NCBI RefSeq assembly: GCF_947581735.1
Contig: NZ_CANPVT010000043.1
Location: forward strand, 1 to 59,347
Length of the DNA stretch: 59,347 bases
Reading direction: 5' to 3'
Source: Candidatus Palauibacter soopunensis
GTDB lineage: Bacteria > Gemmatimonadota > Gemmatimonadetes > Palauibacterales > Palauibacteraceae
Shown here: piece after piece, positions 34,140 through 42,021 of the stretch
How positions within the stretch are numbered: position 1 is the stretch's first letter
Layout of the letters: every line of letters begins with the position of its first letter
Program-made: the position numbers and the translations under genes
Notes under the pieces: model-generated
Databases searched by the model: none
Told to the model about the DNA's origin: nothing
Seen by the model: only the letters and a program-made list of their open reading frames with translations

Positions 34140-34610
34140 TCAGTCGAGCGAGTCCATGAAGCGCGACTCGATTCTGAAGTAGCTCGCGCCACCCCCGGGA
34201 ACTTCGGCGAAGATCTCACGCCATTCCGGCGTGCCGAGTACTTGTGGCAGCTTCTCGTCCCGTTCCTCCTTCGACGCCCAGCGGATGACCCACGTCACGT
34301 TCGCGGGCCCGAGGTCGTCCTGCTCCGCGCCGCGGACCTCCGCGGGAATCCCCGATTCGATCCAGAAACCGACGATGTCCAGGTGTTCGCGCAGGTAGCG
34401 GATGTACTCGCCCTTCGCGACTTCCGAGTACTCCTCGAACCGCGCCGGGTCGAAGTGATAGTTGCGGATCTCGTAGATTGCGCCGTCCTGAGCGGCCGCG
34501 GCATTCGACTCCGCCGCGGCATTCGACTCCGCCGCGGCGACACCGATGAGGAGGATCGCGCCGAGTGCGGCGAGCGCGAGGGTGTGCGGGGTTCGTCCGG
34601 AACCGGTCAT
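34140..34610 (-). CDS. Exported NIPSNAP-domain protein
   Basis: A 156-residue protein with a signal peptide (LALAALGAILLIGVAAA) and a NIPSNAP ferredoxin-like domain: AIYEIRNYHFDPARFEEYSEV, GFWIESGIPAEVRGAEQDD, VTWVIRWASKEERDEKL, and RIESRFMDSLD at the end. The molecular role of bacterial NIPSNAP proteins is not established. It is the last gene of a three-gene minus-strand set with the aminotransferase and a small exported protein; GGAGG sits in the 12-bp spacer after the aminotransferase. An 18-bp tandem duplication lies at its signal cleavage region. Confidence 0.85.
   Translation of the reverse strand: MTGSGRTPHTLALAALGAILLIGVAAAESNAAAESNAAAAQDGAIYEIRNYHFDPARFEEYSEVAKGEYIRYLREHLDIVGFWIESGIPAEVRGAEQDDLGPANVTWVIRWASKEERDEKLPQVLGTPEWREIFAEVPGGGASYFRIESRFMDSLD
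34499..34534. repeat. Perfect 2 x 18-bp tandem duplication in the NIPSNAP gene
   Basis: CGGCATTCGACTCCGCCG occurs twice in tandem (34499-34516 and 34517-34534). It adds six residues (AAESNA-type) in frame just after the signal hydrophobic core. This is a recent-looking replication-slippage event that leaves the gene intact. Confidence 0.85.
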
Positions 34611-34622
34611 TCGAGCCTCCGA

Positions 34623-35921
34623 TCAGCCCGTCGTGCGGGCCAGGGCCTCGACGAAGCGGTCGACCTGCTCCGTCGTGTTGTAGATGTGCGTGGAGATGCG
34701 GATCGCGTTGTGGCCGTCGCGCTGGTGCTCGTCGATGTGGGATGAGATGCTCGCCTCGATCGCGCTCACCGCGGCCACCGCGTCGAGACCCTCCTTCTCG
34801 AAGATCGTCGATCCGGGCGCGCTTCGGTCGCGGGCGCCGCTCAGGAGCGTGACGCCGTTCATCTCCGCGAGGCGCGACTTGAGGTGATCCGAGAGATGGC
34901 GGCAGCGGGCCTCCACGGCTTCGAGTCCGATCGCAGCGACGAAATCGACCGCCGTCCCGACCGCGGCGCGCACGGGGAACGCCGCCGTGCCCGGGGGGCC
35001 GAACTGCGGCTGCTCCGGGGTGGCGTCGGGCGCGAACGCCGTCCGGATGCGGTCGCGCGCATCGCGCCGCACGAAGAGGAAGCCGGTCCCCGCCGGGGCC
35101 AGCATCCACTTGTGGAGGCTCACGCTGTACGCGTCGCAGTCCAGGGAGGCCAGATCGATGGGGAACTGGCCCACCGCCTGCGCGCCGTCCACCAGGCTCA
35201 CGAGTCCCCGCTCGCGCGCGAGCGCGCAGATGGCTTCCACCGGATAAAGATGCCCTCCACGGGTCACATGACAGAAGGCCACCGCCCGCGTCCGGGGCGT
35301 GATGGCGTCCTCGAACCGGGAGAGGACCTCCTCCTCCGGAGGCAGGGGGCTGGGGATGAAGACTTCGTTCACCCGAATCCCCTCCCGCACCTGCCGGAAC
35401 TCCCACGGACGACGACCCGCGGGATGTTCCTGGGTTGTGATCAGGACTTCATCGCCGGGATTGAGTGCGACCCCGATGCTCTGGAGGTGGAGCGCCTCCG
35501 ACGCGTTTCTCGTGAGCGTGAGTTCGTCCGGCTGCACCGAGAAGAGGCCGGCGAGTCCGGGCACCACGTGCTCCGCGATCCGGGCGCTCAGATCCGAGCG
35601 GCCGCGAGCGGGAAGTTCGGCCATGGCCCGATACCCGGCGGCGACCGCATCCACCACCTGCCTCGGCGGCATGCCGATGCTCGCGTTGTTCAGGTAGGCC
35701 GTGCCGGGTTCGACGAGAAAGTGTGCGCGCACGTCGTCCCAGTCCGCGTCGCCCGTCCCGGCCGGCGTCCGGAGCGGCGGGAGTTCCGTGGACGACGCGT
35801 CCCCGTCCCAGGCGGCGCAGGCGGGGAGGCCGAGGGCGGCGGCACCGGTCGCACCGAGGCGGAGCCACTCCCTGCGGTCCATCAGGCCGTAGCGATCATC
35901 TCCGGCGCCCCCAGCGGTCAT
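34623..35921 (-). CDS. Class V aminotransferase (cysteine desulfurase/epimerase-like) with Tat signal
   Basis: A PLP-dependent fold-type I enzyme of 432 residues. The start at ATG 35921 overlaps the upstream stop (ATGA); a second ATG at 35882 gives MDRREWLRLGATGAAALGLPAC. Either way the N-terminus carries a twin-arginine motif (RREWL) and a lipobox-like LPAC, so export as a Tat lipoprotein is likely. Enzyme features: AYLNNASIGMPP at the beginning of the domain, TLTRNASEALHLQ, VDGAQAVGQFPID (PLP Asp) and SLHKWMLAPAGTGFL, whose Lys should form the Schiff base. It resembles isopenicillin N epimerase-like proteins. Substrate is unknown. PLP enzymes outside the cytoplasm are uncommon. Confidence 0.85.
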   Translation of the reverse strand: MTAGGAGDDRYGLMDRREWLRLGATGAAALGLPACAAWDGDASSTELPPLRTPAGTGDADWDDVRAHFLVEPGTAYLNNASIGMPPRQVVDAVAAGYRAMAELPARGRSDLSARIAEHVVPGLAGLFSVQPDELTLTRNASEALHLQSIGVALNPGDEVLITTQEHPAGRRPWEFRQVREGIRVNEVFIPSPLPPEEEVLSRFEDAITPRTRAVAFCHVTRGGHLYPVEAICALARERGLVSLVDGAQAVGQFPIDLASLDCDAYSVSLHKWMLAPAGTGFLFVRRDARDRIRTAFAPDATPEQPQFGPPGTAAFPVRAAVGTAVDFVAAIGLEAVEARCRHLSDHLKSRLAEMNGVTLLSGARDRSAPGSTIFEKEGLDAVAAVSAIEASISSHIDEHQRDGHNAIRISTHIYNTTEQVDRFVEALARTTG

Positions 35922-36412
35922 GAGCAGCATGCGGAACTGCGGGTGAAGGACATCGAGTTTCCGCTGGGGAAGCGCAGCGTCAGCGTGTCGCCGTCGATCT
36001 CGACCCCGGTCGGTTCGAGCGGCCCCGCCCCGTCGCGCGCGGTCATCGTGAGCGGGCTCGCCGGAAGTCCCGCCATCGTGCGTCCGTACGAGAGGTGATG
36101 AAGGTGCTCGAAGGTGAGCGTCTCCCCGTCGAAGGTGTAGCGTCCGCCCTCGCCGGATCCGCGCCTGGGCGCGTCGCCATCCATGACGAAGAAGAGGACC
36201 TGCCACTCGCCGTCCGTGAAGATGATGCGCCCGCGCACGGGGTGTCGGTCGCCGCTCGAGAGCACGTATTCGTTCGCGGCCCAGGCCCCCGCGAGAGCGT
36301 CGGCCCGCGGCGACAACGCCCCGCCGGCCCCTGGCGCCGCGGGGTCGATGAGGCCACCGGCCAGCCCCGCGAGACCAAGGGAGGAGCCGAGGAGAAGGGA
36401 CGATTTGAGCAT
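35918..36412 (-). CDS. Small exported protein of unknown function
   Basis: A 164-residue protein with an N-terminal hydrophobic signal (MLKSSLLLGSSLGLAGLAGGL) and a beta-rich body: GAWAANEYVLSSGDRHPVRGRIIFTDGEWQVLFFVMDGD, GGRYTFDGETLTFEHLHHLSYG, GVEIDGDTLTLRFPSGNSMSF. The pattern resembles lipocalin-like exported proteins, but no family is certain. The ATG at 36412 is chosen from the signal peptide; the frame runs open further upstream. The stop overlaps the aminotransferase start (ATGA), so the two genes are coupled. Confidence 0.7.
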   Translation of the reverse strand: MLKSSLLLGSSLGLAGLAGGLIDPAAPGAGGALSPRADALAGAWAANEYVLSSGDRHPVRGRIIFTDGEWQVLFFVMDGDAPRRGSGEGGRYTFDGETLTFEHLHHLSYGRTMAGLPASPLTMTARDGAGPLEPTGVEIDGDTLTLRFPSGNSMSFTRSSACCS

Positions 36413-36591
36413 GGTCTGCGTCTCCGGGTCGCCGGGGATCGTTGGCCCGCAACGTGACGCGGCCCGCCGCGAGCGACAAGCGGCGGCCCGGCCGCCACGG
36501 ACCGCCGGGGTCGCCCGGCCTCCGCGATCCCCGTACCGTGAGATCGTCCGCCGGAAGACCGGGGCCGCAACCGAATCGAGAGGGTCGAGCG

Positions 36592-37512
36592 ATGCGAACA
36601 GAACGGCGAGCGTGGAGCGTGGTCCGGGCACTCCTGACCGTGGCGGTAGCTGCCTTCGGGGTCGCGTCGATGGTTCCGGCCGAGGTCGAGGCCCAGGAAG
36701 TTGGCCCGCCGAACGGCTCGCTCGTGATTGTGGGTGGCGCCATGCGAAGCCCGGAGATCGCGAACCGCTTCGTGCAACTGGCCGGCGGCACCGACGCGCG
36801 GATCGTCGTCATCCCGACAGCGGGCGGGGCCGATTCCTACGGGCCGTCGTTCGGGGGCGTGAGGCCGTTTCAGGCCGCGGGGGTCGAGCACCTCACGGTG
36901 CGCCACACGAACGACCGGGACGAGGCGAACAGCGAAGCCTTCACTGCCGCGATCCGGGAGGCGACCGGCGTCTGGTTCACGGGGGGCCGCCAGTGGCGCC
37001 TGGTCGATTCCTACGCGGGGACGCGGACCGAGGACGAGTTGTGGGCACTCCTCGAGCGCGGCGGAGTGATCGGTGGCTCGTCGGCCGGCGCGACGATCCA
37101 GGGGTCGTACCTGGCGCGCGGCGACACGGCGACGAACACGATCATGATGGGGAGTCACGAGGAAGGGTTCGGCTTCCTGCGCAACACAGCCGTCGACCAG
37201 CACCTCCTGTACAGGAACCGGCACTTCGACCTGCTGGAGATCATCGAAGCCCGACCCGAACTCCTCGGCATCGGGATCGATGAGAACACGGCCATCGTCG
37301 TGCAGGGCGACCGCTTCGAGGTCATCGGAGAGTCCTACGTCGTCATCTACGACAACCAGAGCACGCTCGACAGCGGCGGCCTGTTCTACTTCCTCGCGCC
37401 GGGTGACCAGTACGACCTGGCGGAGCGTCAGGCTTTCCGTCCCGCGCGCACCCTGGCGCCCCTCGGACGCGTCGAGCGACGCCCCTGGCCGACGCGCCGG
37501 CCGGAGCGTTGA
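36592..37512 (+). CDS. Exported cyanophycinase-like peptidase (S51)
   Basis: A 306-residue serine peptidase of family S51. A signal peptide (VVRALLTVAVAAFGVASMVPAEVEAQ) precedes the domain beginning GSLVIVGGAMRSPEI. Landmarks are IVVIPTAGGADSYG, VWFTGGRQWRLVD and the nucleophile motif GGSSAGA with S164, then IGIDENTAIVVQGDRFEVIG. Cyanophycinases release beta-Asp-Arg dipeptides from cyanophycin; exported forms may feed on extracellular polymer. The MFS gene starts 14 bp downstream, so the pair is probably an operon and the transporter may take up a product. The ATG at 36592 is chosen from the signal peptide. Confidence 0.88.
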   Translation: MRTERRAWSVVRALLTVAVAAFGVASMVPAEVEAQEVGPPNGSLVIVGGAMRSPEIANRFVQLAGGTDARIVVIPTAGGADSYGPSFGGVRPFQAAGVEHLTVRHTNDRDEANSEAFTAAIREATGVWFTGGRQWRLVDSYAGTRTEDELWALLERGGVIGGSSAGATIQGSYLARGDTATNTIMMGSHEEGFGFLRNTAVDQHLLYRNRHFDLLEIIEARPELLGIGIDENTAIVVQGDRFEVIGESYVVIYDNQSTLDSGGLFYFLAPGDQYDLAERQAFRPARTLAPLGRVERRPWPTRRPER

Positions 37513-37525
37513 TCCGGGGAGTCCG

Positions 37526-38773
37526 GTGAGACGAGGGCTCGTCCTCGTCGCGCTCATCGCGGCCGGGGAGGGCGTCTTCCTGCTCCCCTTCGTCCTCGCG
37601 CGCGTCTTCCGCCCAACGCTGCTCGACGCGTTCGGGATCACCAACCTGCAGCTGGGTACCGCCTTCTCGCTGTACGGCGTCGTGGCGATGGTCGCGTACT
37701 TCGCGGGCGGCCCGCTCGCGGACCGGTTCTCGGCCCGGCGGCTCATGGCGCTCGCGCTGCTCACGACCGGACTCGGCGGGATCGTGCTCGCCGACTTTCC
37801 TCCGCCGCAGACGATGAACCTGCTGTGGGCCTTCTGGGGGATGACGACGGTCCTCCTCTTCTGGGCCGCGATGATCCGGGCCGCGCGGGAGTGGGGCGGA
37901 CAGTCGGCGCAGGGCCGCGCCTACGGCTTCCTCGACGGGGGAAGGGGGCTGCTCGCGGCGCTCGTCGCGACGCTCTCCGTGGCGGTCTTCGCCTGGCTAC
38001 TGCCGGGCGAGGCGTCCGCGGCCACGCCCGAGGAGCGGGCCGCGGCCTTCCGCGGAGTGATCCGGGTCTTCACGGGAATCACGCTCGGCAGCGCCGTTTT
38101 CGTGTGGCTCGTGGTGCCCGACAGCACCCCCGGGAGCGGTGTCGGCGACCAGCCGAAGCTGTCGCTCGAGGGGGTGCGGGCCGCCTGCCGCATGCCGGTC
38201 GTGTGGCTGCAGGCCGTCATCATCATCTGCGCCTACACGGGGTACAAGGCGACGGACGACTTCTCGCTCCTGTCGCGGGACACGCTCGGGTTCGACGACG
38301 TCCAGGCCTCCGGGATCGGCACGCTCGCGTTCTGGATTCGCGCCGCGGCGGCCATCGCCGCGGGCTTTCTCGGAGACCGGATCGACGCCTCCCGCGTCAT
38401 CGTGTGGGGCTTCGTGATCCTCATCGGCGGCTGTCTGCTCATCGCGTCCGGCGTCCTCGTACCCGGACCGGCCTGGATGCTCATCGCCACCATCGTCACC
38501 GCCAGCGTCGGGATCTACGCGCTCCGCGGCGTCTATTTCGCCCTCCTGGCCGAGGGCCACGTGCCCCTCGCCTACACCGGGAGCGCGGCGGGCCTCGTCT
38601 CCGTCCTCGGCTTCACCCCCGACGTCTTCATGGGACCGCTGATGGGCGTCCTGCTCGACAACTCACCGGGCCTCCCCGGACACCAGCACGTGTTCGCCGC
38701 CGTCGCCGGCTTCGGCGCCATCGGCCTCCTCGCCGCGCTCGCCTTCCGCCGCGTCACCCGCGCCTCTACCTAA
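37526..38773 (+). CDS. Major facilitator superfamily transporter
   Basis: A 415-residue inner-membrane protein with about 12 predicted hydrophobic segments, starting GLVLVALIAAGEGVFLLPFVLARVF. The MFS loop 2-3 motif appears as GGPLADRFSARRLMALAL. An unusual feature for MFS is a short inter-domain loop with PDSTPGSGVGDQPKLSLEG near the middle. GTG at 37526 is preceded by GGGGAG and gives the first membrane helix; the frame is open upstream in a frame antiparallel to nothing useful. Substrate is unknown; it lies 14 bp after the cyanophycinase gene. Confidence 0.87.
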   Translation: MRRGLVLVALIAAGEGVFLLPFVLARVFRPTLLDAFGITNLQLGTAFSLYGVVAMVAYFAGGPLADRFSARRLMALALLTTGLGGIVLADFPPPQTMNLLWAFWGMTTVLLFWAAMIRAAREWGGQSAQGRAYGFLDGGRGLLAALVATLSVAVFAWLLPGEASAATPEERAAAFRGVIRVFTGITLGSAVFVWLVVPDSTPGSGVGDQPKLSLEGVRAACRMPVVWLQAVIIICAYTGYKATDDFSLLSRDTLGFDDVQASGIGTLAFWIRAAAAIAAGFLGDRIDASRVIVWGFVILIGGCLLIASGVLVPGPAWMLIATIVTASVGIYALRGVYFALLAEGHVPLAYTGSAAGLVSVLGFTPDVFMGPLMGVLLDNSPGLPGHQHVFAAVAGFGAIGLLAALAFRRVTRAST

Positions 38774-38821
38774 CGGGACGACGAGACGCCCTGAAGGAGA
38801 CCGCCTCGCGACCACGGTGCC

Positions 38822-38856
38822 TTGACAATAATATGACCAGTCATAAATACTGGTCA
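38822..38856 (+). promoter_or_regulatory. Promoter and operator of the Phd/VapC toxin-antitoxin operon
   Basis: A consensus -35 box TTGACA at 38822-38827 is followed by a perfect inverted repeat TGACCAGT-CATAAAT-ACTGGTCA (38834-38856), whose AT-rich centre sits where the -10 box belongs. It ends two bases before the antitoxin ATG. This is the expected architecture for autorepression by antitoxin or antitoxin-toxin complex. Confidence 0.8.
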
Positions 38857-38858
38857 CC

Positions 38859-39110
38859 ATGCAAACGATCAACGCATCCGATTTCAAGGCCCGCTGCCTC
38901 GCGATCCTCGACCGTGTCAGCGAAACGGGGGAACGCCTCGTCATCCTCAAGCGCGGCAGGCCCGTGGCCGAGTTGTGGCCTCCGAGTCGAGCCCGGGCCG
39001 AACACCCGCAAATGGAATTGAAGGGAACCGTAACTGTCGTCGGCGACATCGTAGAGCCGGCCGTTCCGGAAGATCACTGGGAGAGCCTCGGTCATGACGG
39101 CGCTGCTTGA
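38859..39110 (+). CDS. Phd/YefM-type antitoxin
   Basis: An 83-residue antitoxin: MQTINASDFKARCLAILDRVSETGERLVILKRGRPVAEL is the standard Phd/YefM DNA-binding domain, followed by a C-terminal toxin-binding tail ending VPEDHWESLGHDGAA. It would neutralise the downstream PIN toxin and repress the operon through the palindrome at 38834-38856. Its last 17 bases overlap the toxin gene. Confidence 0.9.
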   Translation: MQTINASDFKARCLAILDRVSETGERLVILKRGRPVAELWPPSRARAEHPQMELKGTVTVVGDIVEPAVPEDHWESLGHDGAA

Positions 39111-39492
39111 TACGCACGTCCTGATCTGGTGGCTGAACGACAGTTCGAGACTATCCCGGCGGCAGCGGCGGGTCGTCAGGTCCGCGCACGCCGAGTCGCC
39201 GTTGCTGGTATCGGACATCTCACTGTGGGAAGTGGCGATGCTCCACGATCTTGGCCGAATCCAGCTCGCAATCCCGTTGCGCGAGTGGCTGGAGAAGGCG
39301 GTGGCCCCGCCCCTGGTCAGGCGACAGGGGATCTCTCCCGCCATTGCGGCGGAACTCTCGGCCCTTCCCGCTTCGTTCCACAGGGACCCCGCGGATCGGA
39401 TCCTCGTTGCGACAGCACGAGTATTGGGCGCCACGCTGCTGACGCACGACCGCAGGATCGTCGACGCCGACCTGGTGGAGACCGTCTCATGA
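39094..39492 (+). CDS. vapC: VapC-like PIN-domain toxin
   Basis: A 132-residue PIN-domain ribonuclease. Acidic active-site residues are D6 (LLDTHVLIW), E46 (SLWEVAML), D98 and D101 (HRDPADRILVATA). PIN toxins of this type usually cut tRNA or rRNA. It overlaps the antitoxin gene and so is translationally coupled. The stop codon (39490-39492) directly abuts the stop of the convergent choice-of-anchor gene (39493-39495), leaving no intergenic sequence and no room for a terminator. Confidence 0.9.
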   Translation: MTALLDTHVLIWWLNDSSRLSRRQRRVVRSAHAESPLLVSDISLWEVAMLHDLGRIQLAIPLREWLEKAVAPPLVRRQGISPAIAAELSALPASFHRDPADRILVATARVLGATLLTHDRRIVDADLVETVS

Positions 39493-41961
39493 TCAGGGCA
39501 CGAGGGCTGTCTCCCGCTTCCTGAGGACGAACAGCCCCTCGCGCATGCTCGACACGATGATGTTTCCGGACGGGAAGAACGGGTAGTTGCTCCACGATCC
39601 CGCGAACCCCGGCGCGTCCGGACTCCCCGGCACCGTGTCGAAGAAGCCGGCGGGGACGGGGTTCTCCGGGTCGGAGATGTCGAAGATCCGGAGCCCGCTC
39701 ACGTAGTTCGACTGGTACATGAGGTCGCCGCGGATATAGAGGTTGTGGTCCGACGCCGCGTTGTCCTGCACGAATTCACGCACAAGCACCGGATCGTCCA
39801 GATCCGCCACGTCCCACACGAGCGTCCGGGTCCCGGCCGTCCCGCCCGACAACTCGTCGAGTTCGTCGTTCAGGTAGAAGTAGCGCTGGTCCTCCGACAG
39901 CCACCCCTGATGGGAGTAGGCCACGTTCGGATAGGCGGCATTCGAGATCGGCGTCGGGTTGTCCTTGTCGGTCACATCTCCGATGCCGAGCTTGGTCGCG
40001 CTCGCGTTGAAGCACACCTCCTTGCCCGCGTGATCCTCGTCGGGACCCTCGTAGATGACGCACTGCGCGTCGTGGGTGTAGCCGCCCGACCCGGCGTTCC
40101 CCGTCTCCGGGTCCGCGAAACAGCCGGCGAAGGTCGGGTTCCGGGGATCGCGGACGTCCACCATGTGCAGCGCGCCGCCGCAGGTCTCGCCCCCGCCGCT
40201 ACCGCCCACGACGTAGGCGAAGCCCGACGCCTCGTTGATGACGATGTTGTGGGCGGAAGCGAATTCGGTGTAGTGCGCGTCCTCGTCGAAATCCACCGGC
40301 GGATTCGTCACATCCCGCAGCCGCTTGAGGTCGAAGACCTGCATCCCGTGTTCGCCCGCATTGTCCGCTACGATGAAGGTGTGGTCGGCATAAACCTTCA
40401 TGTCCCGCCACAGGTTGGGCATCGCGCCCTCGGTGAGGGGGAGGTTGCCGAGATAGACAGGGTTCCCGGCGTCCGTCACGTCGATGAAGGAGGTTCCGTC
40501 GAACCGTCCCAGGATCGCGTACTCGCGGCCCGTCTGCGGATCCAGCCAGCCCCAGATGTCGCTGACCATGATCCCGCGTCCGCCCCCGACGTCGCGCGCC
40601 GGGAGGAAGGAGACGAGGTCCACCTCCGAGCAGTCGAAGCCGGCGACCGTACCGTCGTCCGAGCAGCGCATCTCGTCGCCCCGGACGGCGGCCAGGCCGA
40701 ACTCGGTCTCGTGGATGGGAGCGGCCTCGCTCCACGCGCCGTCCGCGTCGCGCTCGAACACGAAGCCGATGCCCTCGAAGAACTCCGATCCGGGCGCCCC
40801 GACCACCGCGAAGCCGTCGCCTCCGGCCACCGAGTTGCCCATGAAGCCCATGAGCCCCCGGGTCTCGCCCTGCAATACGGTCTCCTCGCTCCACTCGCCG
40901 TCGTCCCCCACGCGGAGGACGTGCGCGGCGCCCGAGAAGGCGTTCGTACCCGGCGCTCCGACGACGAGTCGTCCGCCCGCCCCGGCGAGGGCATAGCCGA
41001 AGAAGGCCGCAGGCGACGGTGACGCGGCCCCGATCATCCCGGTCTGGGCCCACGCCCCGCCGTCGTCCGCCGCGAAGCGGAAGACCGCGCCCTGCGCCTG
41101 GTTGGCGAGCGGAGAGCCGAGGTATGCCTCTCCGGCAACGAGCACCGCGGACAGGCCGGCCACCATGCCGCCGGCCGGGGTCAGACGAGCGACCTCATCC
41201 CATTCCGTGCCGCCGCGGCGGAACAGGTAGCCGGTTCCTGCCTGCGGCGGCGCGGGCGGCGTGTACTGGCTGAGCGCGAACGGCCCGGGCGCGCCCACGA
41301 GCGCCAGGTCGCCCTCCACGCTGACGGCGGCCCCGAAACGGGCGTCAGCCGGCGCGTCGGACCCGGTGAGTTCGACGGACGTCAGGCCCATATCGGACTG
41401 GACGTAGGCGAACACCGAACCGCTGGCGCCGCGCCCCGGCGCGCCGATGACGCCGAACTGCGCGCCGGCCCCCACGGCAACGGAGGAACCGAAGGCATCA
41501 CCGGGCATCGCGTCCGGGGCCTCCAGCCGCTCCCAGAAGCTCCACATCTGGCCCTCGCGGACGAAGACGTACGCCGCCCCCCGGCTCTCGTTCTCCTTCG
41601 GAGCGCCCACCACGAGGACGTCGCCTTCGACGGCGAGCGCCTCCCCGAAACCGTCTCCGTACACTCCGCTCGGCGCCGGTATCGCGGCGGCCTCCACCCA
41701 GCCGTCCGCACCGCGCCGGAATATGTGCACGCTGCCGGGTTCGGATCCCGGCATTGGGAACGCCGCGAACTCGCCCGGCCGCGAGACGAAGATCTCGTCG
41801 CCGGAAACGGCCGCCGCCGCTCCGAAGCCAATGATCGGGGCCTCGGCGGCGCGGTTCAGGTTGCCGGCATGCGTCTGTGCCGCCGCCGGCGCCGCCACCG
41901 CAGAAACGAAGGAAACGAAGGAAACGAGGGACACGAGGAGAGCGAGGTCACGTGGTCGCAT
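39493..41961 (-). CDS. Exported choice-of-anchor B family protein with FG-GAP and LVIVD-like repeats
   Basis: An 822-residue secreted protein. Signal peptide LLVSLVSFVSFVSAVAAPAAAQ; residues ~30-420 form FG-GAP/integrin-like propeller repeats (FGSSVAVGAGAQFGVIGAPG, FGAAVSVEGDLALVGAPG, FGYALAGAGGRLVVGAPG), and the rest is the choice-of-anchor B region (DIWGWLDPQTGREYAILGRFDGTSFIDV, SHQGWLSEDQRYFYLNDE). Such proteins are exported and surface-associated; the ligand is unknown. GGAG ten bases upstream supports ATG 41961. It follows the TonB receptor gene by 60 bp on the same strand and may be cotranscribed. The signal-peptide DNA has a short TTCGTTTCC tandem repeat. Confidence 0.85.
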   Translation of the reverse strand: MRPRDLALLVSLVSFVSFVSAVAAPAAAQTHAGNLNRAAEAPIIGFGAAAAVSGDEIFVSRPGEFAAFPMPGSEPGSVHIFRRGADGWVEAAAIPAPSGVYGDGFGEALAVEGDVLVVGAPKENESRGAAYVFVREGQMWSFWERLEAPDAMPGDAFGSSVAVGAGAQFGVIGAPGRGASGSVFAYVQSDMGLTSVELTGSDAPADARFGAAVSVEGDLALVGAPGPFALSQYTPPAPPQAGTGYLFRRGGTEWDEVARLTPAGGMVAGLSAVLVAGEAYLGSPLANQAQGAVFRFAADDGGAWAQTGMIGAASPSPAAFFGYALAGAGGRLVVGAPGTNAFSGAAHVLRVGDDGEWSEETVLQGETRGLMGFMGNSVAGGDGFAVVGAPGSEFFEGIGFVFERDADGAWSEAAPIHETEFGLAAVRGDEMRCSDDGTVAGFDCSEVDLVSFLPARDVGGGRGIMVSDIWGWLDPQTGREYAILGRFDGTSFIDVTDAGNPVYLGNLPLTEGAMPNLWRDMKVYADHTFIVADNAGEHGMQVFDLKRLRDVTNPPVDFDEDAHYTEFASAHNIVINEASGFAYVVGGSGGGETCGGALHMVDVRDPRNPTFAGCFADPETGNAGSGGYTHDAQCVIYEGPDEDHAGKEVCFNASATKLGIGDVTDKDNPTPISNAAYPNVAYSHQGWLSEDQRYFYLNDELDELSGGTAGTRTLVWDVADLDDPVLVREFVQDNAASDHNLYIRGDLMYQSNYVSGLRIFDISDPENPVPAGFFDTVPGSPDAPGFAGSWSNYPFFPSGNIIVSSMREGLFVLRKRETALVP

Positions 41962-42021
41962 GGTAACTGACTCCAGGGGTCTCAAAGGGTCGAACGGCGG
42001 AACGTATCCCCGTCGCCCGGG

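Noticed and set aside
39745-41022. 425-residue plus-strand frame opposite the choice-of-anchor protein
   Set aside because: Shadow frame. The minus strand shows the repeats and signal peptide.
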